Source: Pegoplata infirma (Eukaryota > Arthropoda > Insecta > Diptera > Anthomyiidae). Taken from it: a DNA stretch of 64,000 nucleotides. Below are positions 56,744-64,000 of the stretch, one piece after another (position 1 is the first letter of the stretch; each line of letters starts with the position of its first letter). The position numbers and the translations under genes are program-made. The stretch lies in NCBI GenBank assembly GCA_963921195.1, contig OY992536.1:108650778-108714777 (forward strand), written 5' to 3'. The notes beneath the pieces were generated by a model, which worked only from the letters and a program-made list of their open reading frames with translations, ran no database searches and was not told where the DNA came from.

Positions 56744-57731
56744 CACTCAGAAAAAAAAACTAACTAAAAAATGGGAAAACTAACTAAATCCAAGGAAAAT
56801 TGATAATGATTTAGCTCCATTGCCATGTATTCCTACTTTTTAGTGCATATTTTTCTTTAAAAGAAGGACAAATTTGAACTAGAAAATGGGAAAAAATTTT
56901 CCATTTTTTGGTTAAAAAAACATTTCTGATTAGGAAATTTTTCCTAAAAATTATTTAATTTTATATTTTTTTAATGGTTTATTTATAGAATAGCATGTGA
57001 ATACACACATAATTCTCATTGGGTACATATTTTATTAGAAATATAAAGAAAGGTTTGTTTCTTAAAGACAAGTAATAAATTTAATTAGTTTTTTAGTTAA
57101 ATTACAACAACAACTTTGTACTTGACGTTTGTTCCCAGACTATGGGAAAACACGACAAAGCCAAGGTCTGTGTTGTGATTAAAATATTATGTTTTTTTCT
57201 AACACATACATGTGTAGAAAAAAATGTAAATATTACATTTATTACTTGTTATACAAGATCAAACCTTTTGTATTCATGTACTACAAATAATAAACGAAAT
57301 GTGAACTACAAGCAAGCATAAAAAAAATATATCAACAAAACAATTTCAAGTTATGAAAAATTTACTAAACTTGTGGAAAAAACTTCCTCAAATTAAAGAA
57401 GATAAATATGATGAACTAAGTGGTAGTAAATTACGTCCTTAAACTGAATTTTTGAACTAAATTTTGTTTTAAGAAATATGTCTTAAAAATAAAGATTTTT
57501 TTTCAATTATTTAGGGAAAATTTTTTTGGCGGTAAGAATTTCTTCCACGTATTAAGGAATTCTATTTAAGGAAAATTATGGCCTATTTAACAGTCCATGA
57601 ACTAAAATATTTTCCTAAAAGTTAGGAAAATTTCCCAACTTTTAGTAAATTTTAACTTAATTGTGGAAAAATTTATAAACTATTTTGAAGAAAAATTTTC
57701 CAAAGTTTAAGTTTCTTCTTTTTTTTGAGTG
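56744..57731. mobile_element. CACTCAGAAAAA element, copy 2 (988 bp)
   Basis: CACTCAGAAAAAAAAAC at the left faces TTTTTTTTGAGTG at the right, flanked by TA (56742-56743, 57732-57733). Internal blocks AATGATTTAGCTCCATTGCC and AAATATGATGAACTAAG match 24791-25780. It lies in the loop of the foldback element. Confidence 0.65.
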
Positions 57732-57750
57732 TAGTACATTAACATAATAT

Positions 57751-58044
57751 AACAGGTACTTGGTTTTACCAGCTATTTCCATTGGTTTTAAATTTATTTG
57801 CAATTTTCAAGTATTTAAGTTGTGTAATATTAGATGGCAATAAAATCTTTTTTACCTTTTCCAAATGAATTGCTAGATACCACATAATTTGAGAGTTAAC
57901 AGGTACTTGGTTTTACCAGTTATTTCCATTGGTTTTAAATTTATTTGCAATTTCATGTATTTAAGTTATGTAATATTAGATGGCAATAAAATCATTTTTT
58001 ACCTTTTCCAAATGAATTGCCAGATACCACATAATTTGAGAGTT
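57751..58044. repeat. 147-bp tandem duplication
   Basis: Copies at 57751-57897 and 57898-58044, each from AACAGGTACTTGGTTTTACC to ATAATTTGAGAGTT. They differ by a few substitutions and single-base indels, for example GCTAGATACC against GCCAGATACC. The near identity suggests a recent event. The 60-codon ORF at 57889-58071 is incidental. Confidence 0.9.
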
Positions 58045-58054
58045 CTATTGTCAT

Positions 58055-58320
58055 TTTTGTCAAAATTTTGATACACCCTTCTATGTGGACTAGGTCCAAA
58101 TATGGGCCAACTTCTCCTAATTTCAACAGAATTATTTTTTGGGTCAATAAGAACTCTTGTACAAAATTTCATCAAAATATATGCATAATAGTCACTTTCA
58201 CATACAAATAACTTCTCAAAAAATATGACGAGCATTTGTACCGAATATCTTACCTTGGGTCAGAAAAATTGCTGTAGCTCAAAAAGTGCAGTCCCGATGC
58301 ATGGACATGTATATATAGGA
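58055..58320 (-). mobile_element. Mini-me second-subfamily fragment
   Basis: ACTAGGTCCAAATATGGGCC and TTTGGGTCAATAAGAACTC match the internal body of 36891-37746 in the same orientation. Terminal parts are missing. Confidence 0.5.
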
Positions 58321-60032
58321 ATGTAGGGGAGAGTTAGGACTACAAAATAGTAAATTTGTGTTTTGACTCAGCTTGACTCACAGGAGTTGTGCTCTATGAA
58401 GTAGGAAATTTCCGATAAATTTGACCTTTCTTAAAAAAAATATTTAAATTGTTCTGAAAACAGAAGAGCTTCAATTTTTTTACCAGTAATAGGAAATAAG
58501 TTAAGTTACAACACAAAATTTATTTCGTCCAAAAATCTTGAAAAACAAAAAAGTTATGATCATTTAAACTTTAAAAATTAACTAAAAATATCATAAATTT
58601 ACTAAATTCTGAAAAATCCCATTTTGGACCACCCTGTTCTCAGTGAAATAGTTGAAATAGAGTTCTAATTTTTTGGCTCCCGAGGTTTACTACTGTCTAC
58701 TTTCATATGAGTCTAATAACTTTAAAATCGGAGAACAAAAACCAAAAGGAGTTTTGGCCGCTATCTCAAAATATTGACCACAGTGCGACCCCCATTTATT
58801 TTTACCCTACAACATTTTTTCAAAACATACCTACGCCCTATCTCCACTCCCAAAGTAGGCTCCCATACAAATAACAGTTGGAGCAAATTTTATAAAAATG
58901 TAATTTTGTATGGGAGCCTACATAGGGAGTGGAGATAGGGCGTAGGTATGTTTTGAAAAAATGTTGTAGGGTAAAAATAAATGGGGGTCGGTCTCACTAA
59001 TGACCCCTCTCGGACGCACCATTTCCAAAAAATAAAAAAAATTGTATGGGGACCGCCTTAACAGTCAAAGGTAGAGGGTAGGTGTGTTCAGAGAAAATGT
59101 TTGGACTAAAAAAATATTGTGGGTCGGTCATACATTTTGTTGCTCTAAGGGCACTATTAGGGCAGTTAGAGCGGTTGGAACAAATTTTAAAAAATGTCGT
59201 TTTGTGTGGGAGCCCCCTTAGAAATTGGAGATAGGGTATAAGTTTGTTCCAAGGAAATGTTAAGACGTAAAAATTAATGGGGGTCGGTCTTATAAAGGAC
59301 CCCTCTATGACGCACCACTGGAGCAGTAGAAATGATTTTAAGATTGAAAAATAACAATACAATTTTTTCAAAAAATTTAAAAAAATAGTAATAATCGTTA
59401 TCCCACGATCTTCCTGGGCAAAAAATTTGTAGAATTGATAGAAGTTTTACACAAAAAAATTTTAAAAAAATCGAAGAGTACAAACATTTTCAAAAATGAG
59501 ATTTAAATTTTAAAACTTAAAAATCGCATACTAGAGCGCTTTAAAGAATTTTTTTGGGATTTTTTTTTAGAAAGTACGTAAAAAAGCAAAAATTTTGAAA
59601 AAAAAATTTGAAATTTGGACCATTATTGAAGAAGTTATGATAAAAAGAAGTTTGAGTAAAGGAACAAACTAACAATTTTTAAAAATTCGATATCTTTTGA
59701 ACGGGTCATCAAAAAAATCTGAAAATTTACCACGAAGGAGTTTTCGAAGGGTACTAAAAACTGTAAACAAATTGGGAAAATCTAATCACAAAGGTCACTG
59801 TTTTAACTTTAAATTTTGGAGAGCTATATCGCAAAAAACGATATTTTTAAAATTTTGAAAAAAGTATATGTTATTAAGGATCACCTAAACTACTTAAGTT
59901 TAAATTTTTAGGATGGAGACTTTATTGGAACTTTTAATATTATTTAAAACCTGAAACCTTATTTATATCAGAACACTTTTGTCAAATATATATGATTTTC
60001 CCAATTTTCAAGACCCCATATCTTGAAAATTA

Positions 60033-61328
60033 AGGAGTGAGATCATAAAAATGTTAACACACATAAAGTTAAATAAAAAACAGACTACTGAATTTTAAGA
60101 CTTCAAACCAAATTTTTATTAAATAAAATTTAATACAAAATCATAACAAAAAAACCGCATGGAACTCTAACCACTACGAACAAAGTTATCCACTTTTTCC
60201 GGAAACCCTCCCATTAAGGCTTTTATGGTAGTTTCTGTCACCTTTTTAGAGCAGGTGGTCCATCTACGTTTGAAATCTTGCATGTCCTGGGAGACCTTTT
60301 TTGTGCCCTTTAATTCTTTTTTAACAAGAGCCCAATATCTCTCCACTGGCCTGAGCTCCGGGCAGTTTGGTGGATTTGCCTCTCTTGGTACAAAAACCAC
60401 ATTATTATCATTATACCACTCCAGCGCTTTCTTGCTGTAGTGACAAGATGCTAAATCGGGCCAAAAGTAAGTGGATACATTGTGCTGACTCAAGAACGGA
60501 AGAAGTCTCTTCTGCAAACACTCCTTGATATAAATTTCGCTGTTTATAGAGCCAGATGTCACAAATGACTGGCTTCTTTGGCCGCAGCTACATATGGCTT
60601 GCCATACTAGGAATTTTTTGGGGAATTTCGTTTGCTTTTTTGACCGAAATTTTTCCGCAACATTTCCTCGAACATCGGAAACATAAAATTCTTGACCAGG
60701 GAGCTGCGCAAAATCAGCCAGGACATAAGTTTCGTCGTCCATTACACAACAGTTGTATTTTTTTATAAAATTTGATTTCAATTTTCTAGCTCTGGTTTTG
60801 GCCTCCAAATTTTTAAAAGCGTTTCTATCGGGAACTTTTTGAACTTTGTAGGACTTTAGTCCCGCCTTACGTTTCACTTTACGTACAAAAAAGTCTGAGC
60901 ATTGGGCTAACCGAGCTGTTTTTCTGCCAGATGTGTTAGGAGCTCTCTTAAGGATGCTTTTAACTTTATATGCCTTACCAATGTTACGATAACCAGTCGT
61001 TGTTCCTGTTCCCGGCTTCCTTTCAATTGTTAGGTGTTCCAGATACCTTTTTACCACTTTTGAAACTGTTTGGCGGCATACATTAGTTTCTTTGGCAATT
61101 TTTTTGTATGTCCATGTTTGGTTTTGTTGAAAATATTTAATTATTTTTGAACGCACTTTTCTTTCATCGTCCATTGTGTATAAAATTGCAAATTAAAACT
61201 CATGATGTAAATTAATTTATTAACTGACATATTTTTAAAATGTAAACTGCCGAAAAAAAAAAATTTGGAAGCTTTACACCAAAGTTGTAGGCAAAAATGT
61301 GTGTTAACATTTTTATGATCTCACTCCT
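60033..61328 (-). mobile_element. DD37E Tc1/mariner transposon, complete
   Basis: Perfect 32-bp terminal inverted repeats (60033-60064 and 61297-61328) begin AGGAGTGAGATCATAAAAAT, with TA duplications at 60031-60032 and 61329-61330. The 1296-bp element holds one intact transposase ORF, 154 bp from one end and 134 bp from the other. It lies in AT-rich DNA 370 bp past the large foldback. Identical repeats and an open ORF suggest recent insertion and possible activity. Confidence 0.95.
60167..61174 (-). CDS. IS630/Tc1/mariner transposase, DD37E type
   Basis: This intact 335-aa protein would cut and rejoin the ends of its own element in the nucleus. The N-terminal half has two helix-turn-helix segments typical of a paired-like DNA-binding domain: about residues 16-45 (WTYKKIAKETNVCRQTVSKV) and 82-108. 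Catalytic residues are D147 in MDDETY, D240 in FWPDLASCHYS and E278 in LRPVERYW. The 37 residues between the second Asp and the Glu define DD37E, a lineage described from mosquitoes (ITmD37E) and later other animals. The block VPREANPPNCPELRPVE is typical of it. Length suits the family. I chose the only in-frame ATG near the start, giving MDDERKVR. AATAAA on the coding strand at 60115-60120 could serve as poly(A) signal. Confidence 0.95.
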   Translation of the reverse strand: MDDERKVRSKIIKYFQQNQTWTYKKIAKETNVCRQTVSKVVKRYLEHLTIERKPGTGTTTGYRNIGKAYKVKSILKRAPNTSGRKTARLAQCSDFFVRKVKRKAGLKSYKVQKVPDRNAFKNLEAKTRARKLKSNFIKKYNCCVMDDETYVLADFAQLPGQEFYVSDVRGNVAEKFRSKKQTKFPKKFLVWQAICSCGQRSQSFVTSGSINSEIYIKECLQKRLLPFLSQHNVSTYFWPDLASCHYSKKALEWYNDNNVVFVPREANPPNCPELRPVERYWALVKKELKGTKKVSQDMQDFKRRWTTCSKKVTETTIKALMGGFPEKVDNFVRSG

Positions 61329-61330
61329 TA

Positions 61331-61574
61331 GTAAGACCAGAAGCCTAAAAACTTGGCAAAATCTCTTGTTTGTTAAATTTTATTAAATTGGAGGAGGTGA
61401 GGTCAACTCATCGGTTGAATTGAGGTGTTTTAGCTCATTTTATACATCTAGGGGCGACAGCGGGCAGTTGTGGTGTAGTTGTGGGGCTTTTTGTGGATTT
61501 TTAGGCAAACACTAAGAATTTTCGCCTTTTGACCGACTTGGCCTATTTCAGCTCTATATAGCGTAAGACATCGC
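61331..61574. other. Flank of the DD37E transposon
   Basis: The original sequence is split by the insertion, TCTTGAAAAT-TA-GTAAGACC. No gene. Confidence 0.5.
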
Positions 61575-61692
61575 TATATTATCTTAAAATCAATTAAGGA
61601 TCATGAATTTCTAAACCGATATTTCGATGTACATATGTTACACATGGAATAAAAAAGTTAAATTATCCTCATTTTGAGATGGAGGGTATAAA
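61575..61692 (-). mobile_element. mini-me fragment
   Basis: ATCTTAAAATCAATTAAGGATC, TAAACCGATATTTCGATG, TTACACATGGAATAA and TGGAGGGTATAAAA match reverse mini-me 5' parts. The GTCY tract and the other end are missing. Confidence 0.6.
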
Positions 61693-62260
61693 AAACTCTG
61701 TAAGATATTGAAGACATTGTAATTTCAATGAGAAATAAAAAAATGATGTATAATTAACCTAAATTTATTTATACACATCGATTTGTTGTATGACATTGTC
61801 ATTGAAATTTCAAAGTTTTTAAAATCATGATTTTTTTTTACATCAATATAAAAATTTTATTTTCAAAACAATTGAAACAGATTTTTTGGAAAATTCTTAA
61901 ATAAAAAAATAAACACAGAAAAAAGTCATTATTAGTAACTGAACAGAGAGTTCGGCATAAATTCGGAACAGAGAAAAACATGTTTGGAACATGATTGCAG
62001 CACCCCAAATCAACCATAATATTATGGTTGATCCAATTGATTTTATATGTGATTGTGACAATCATACTACGATCATCAACAATTATAAAATGACAATTTT
62101 TTTTTATCGTACTATGACCAGCAAAGATCATAATATGATAGCTACAATCATGTTATGATAAAGTAAACAATCATGCACATCCATTTTGGTTGACGCAATC
62201 ATGTTTCTTCTCTGCGTGTATCTAATTAGATATTTGTAGTAATGGGAATAATTTTTTAAT
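61693..62260. other. AT-rich noncoding stretch
   Basis: Short inverted repeats around ATTATGGTTGATC and AATCATACTACGATCATC (62020-62080) are seen. The 97-codon ORF at 61838-62131 has no recognised domain. Confidence 0.45.
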
Positions 62261-62272
62261 AAATTTGTTTAC

Positions 62273-62696
62273 ATTCTGATTAATTTTTATTAAAAAATAA
62301 AAATTGTTTTATTCGACCTTTAAAATATTATATTTTGATGATGTTCATTTTGGCTCGAGGTCATTATTTTCTTTACTAATTAAAACTATAATATTCTCAT
62401 AGCATAATTTTCAAGAAAATAATTTTTTTGTTTTAAATTTATTTATGTTGGTCATTTTTGCAAGACTTAAAATCAACACGTGTTTCGGAATTTGTCAAAT
62501 TCCATTGTCATTGCTAAATAATCTTGACAATGGAATTTTACAAATTCCGAAACACGTGTCGATTAAGTCTTGCAAAAATGACCAACATAAATAAATTTAA
62601 AACAAAAAAATAATTTTCTTGAAAATTATGCTATGAGAATATCATGGTTTTAATTAGTAAAGAAACTAATGACCTCGAGCCAGAATAAACATCCTC
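62273..62696. mobile_element. Palindromic Penelope-like element (424 bp)
   Basis: Starts ATTCTGATTAATTTTTATT and ends AATAAACATCCTC, as at 8070-8443. The two halves are inverted copies meeting near 62512. A 12-bp flanking duplication with one mismatch (62261-62272 and 62697-62708, AAATTTGT(T/A)TAC) is present. The right half keeps the hammerhead-like motif at 62519-62565, where the stem II loop differs (TTTTACAA) while the GGAAT/ATTCC stem is kept. Confidence 0.8.
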
Positions 62697-62708
62697 AAAT
62701 TTGTATAC

Positions 62709-64000
62709 GTTATATAGAAAGTTTTCTTATTTTCTTAAGTCGGATTTTTTTTTTCAGATAAATAATTGCATATTTTTTATTGGAACAAAAAGTTTCTCTC
62801 TTTTCAGGGTTAGACTGTTTTAAATTCGATTTTTATATAAAATTATATAATTTCGAAATAAAATTGTATGCTTTTTTTAAAAACAATATCGTGAGTTTTT
62901 ATATAACATCTCCAATAACCATATTGAATGTGATGTCAGTATTTAAATTTAAATAATGATTGACATTATTAAATAGGATGTCATTAAATCTTATTTAAAA
63001 ATATAAAAAAAACTTCAATTATTTCAAAATAAATTTTCAACATTCAATTCTATTAATTTAATTGAATGTTAAAAAAACCAAAAATCGTGTAGAATCTTAG
63101 AAAATAATAGTATTTAAGTTAAACGTTTATGTTTTTTTAATATTTAAATAATTTAAATTGAATGTGATCCGTTACTAATTTCAATAAAAAAATAATTTAA
63201 ATTGTTTTCTTTTTTTTGAAATTTATTATAAAATGATTAGAGTCAACAAAAAAAAAATATAAAGACAAGTATTCAATTTATTTTAAAAGTTTTTGCATGT
63301 AAACATTTAAGTAATTGTTTATAATGATAAAAAAAAAATATAAATAAATAAAAAATTAAAAAAAAAATTTATATACAAGAGAAAACATTGAACAAAAAAC
63401 AATTGTTAGATAATAAAAAACACATAAAATTGAAATTTTAATATCTATTAAAAAATATATTGAAATTAAAAAAACGTTACTTTTAATTAACATTTACAAA
63501 AAAACAGTTTTGGGAACTCGTTCGTAATAGGGTTTTTCCACAATTTTTTTGGGTTCGGTAAAATGAGAGAAACTATTTTTTTTAAATGCTCAATTTAGTT
63601 TCACTAACAAAAACAGCTGTTTTCTCTACAGCATTCTCTATTAGAGAATGAACAGACACGGCCCCAGGGATGGAAAATCGGAATTTTGAAATGGTACTGG
63701 AGCTCAACCAAAAAAGTACTTTTTCGCCCTCGATGGTACTAAAAAAAATTAAAGTCCAGTTTCTGTACGACGAACGCCGTTCGTGTGCAACGAATAAGAA
63801 GAAAATAGGCACAATTTAGTATAAAAGTTCCTAAATTGAGGACATCCTAATTCATTTATTTATTTTTTAGAGAAAACTTCAATAAAGGTTGGCTAAAATC
63901 AAAAATTTCATTTATTTGAAGCTTTTGAAACATTTTTCAATGAAAATCGGTCGATTTTCGGATTTTTTTTTTTTAATTTTTTAAATTTTGGTTGAAAAAT
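62709..64000. other. AT-rich noncoding end of the window
   Basis: Mostly low-complexity A/T sequence. Near 63665, CAGGGATGGAAAATCGG resembles a hAT terminus, but no opposite end is visible before the window stops. The ORF at 63582-63812 has no recognised domain. Confidence 0.5.

Larger units (their letters stand above)
55431..59663. mobile_element. Large foldback element, arms about 0.7-0.9 kb
   Basis: The left arm (about 55431-56180) is the inverted repeat of about 58757-59663: CCTTTACTCAAACTTC faces GAAGTTTGAGTAAAGG, and AGCGCTCTAGTATGCG faces CGCATACTAGAGCGCT. Arms contain a degenerate 160-169-bp unit marked by GACCGACC (55808, 55968, 56137). In the right arm a unit is itself inverted, giving a hairpin at 58786-58990. 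Mirrored ORFs (55726-56133 plus, 58997-59371 minus) encode the same peptide of no known family and derive from the unit. The loop of about 2.6 kb holds 56744-57731 and a tandem duplication. Confidence 0.8.

Noticed and set aside
63665..64000. hAT element beginning CAGGGATGGAAAATCGG
   Set aside because: Only one possible terminus is present and the window ends before a second could be found.

Overview
The window reads as AT-rich, repeat-saturated nuclear DNA from a dipteran, probably a higher (schizophoran, perhaps calyptrate) fly. The grounds are many copies of mini-me/DINE-1-like elements carrying (TA)n and (GTCY)n tracts, an RNase H-bearing non-LTR retrotransposon relic, a DD37E Tc1/mariner transposon of the type known from mosquitoes and other Diptera, and one protein-coding exon with a normal GT splice donor. 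There are no bacterial operons, rRNA genes or CRISPR arrays. Species cannot be told from the sequence alone.

Host coding capacity is tiny: one likely first coding exon (38653-38874, minus strand) of a small single-pass membrane protein, with its probable promoter/5' UTR region just upstream (to about 39.7 kb). The only other intact long ORF is the 335-aa transposase at 60167-61174, inside a complete 1296-bp element with perfect 32-bp terminal repeats and TA duplications.

Layout. 0-0.6 kb: pieces of two interspersed families. 0.6-2.6 kb: foldback element with repeated units in its arms. 2.6-4.9 kb: plain AT-rich DNA. 4.9-7.1 kb: mini-me-like copies and hairpins. 7.5-9.6 kb: tandem array of 311-333-bp units carrying a palindromic Penelope-like insertion. 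9.6-16 kb: mini-me copies and small MITEs. 16-19.4 kb: a TA-flanked element with nested hAT and CCCAGC-type insertions. 20-22 kb: foldback MITE and hAT element. 22.7-24.3 kb: near-perfect long hairpin. 24.5-26.6 kb: hAT composite with an empty site at 443-450. 26.9-32.4 kb: two overlapping foldbacks with mini-me insertions. 32.5-33.8 kb: second long hairpin. 35-38.3 kb: MITE, mini-me and an interspersed repeat. 38.6-39.7 kb: host exon. 40.1-43.7 kb: LINE relic broken by MITEs. 44-47.9 kb: TA-flanked element, then a 1.6-kb 21-bp minisatellite inside a mini-me. 49.7-50.3 kb: empty-site copy of the 41.7-kb MITE. 51.9-54.05 kb: tandem-plus-inverted 548-bp units (Penelope-like). 55.4-59.7 kb: large foldback. 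60.0-61.3 kb: DD37E transposon. 62.3-62.7 kb: third palindromic Penelope-like copy.

The most unusual signal is the palindromic family at 8.1, 51.9-54.05 and 62.3 kb. It has 12-14-bp target duplications, fixed termini, and a conserved fold that resembles a hammerhead ribozyme with a degenerate core. Element boundaries were located by reading terminal repeats, target duplications and, for several insertions, an uninterrupted homologous site elsewhere in the window.
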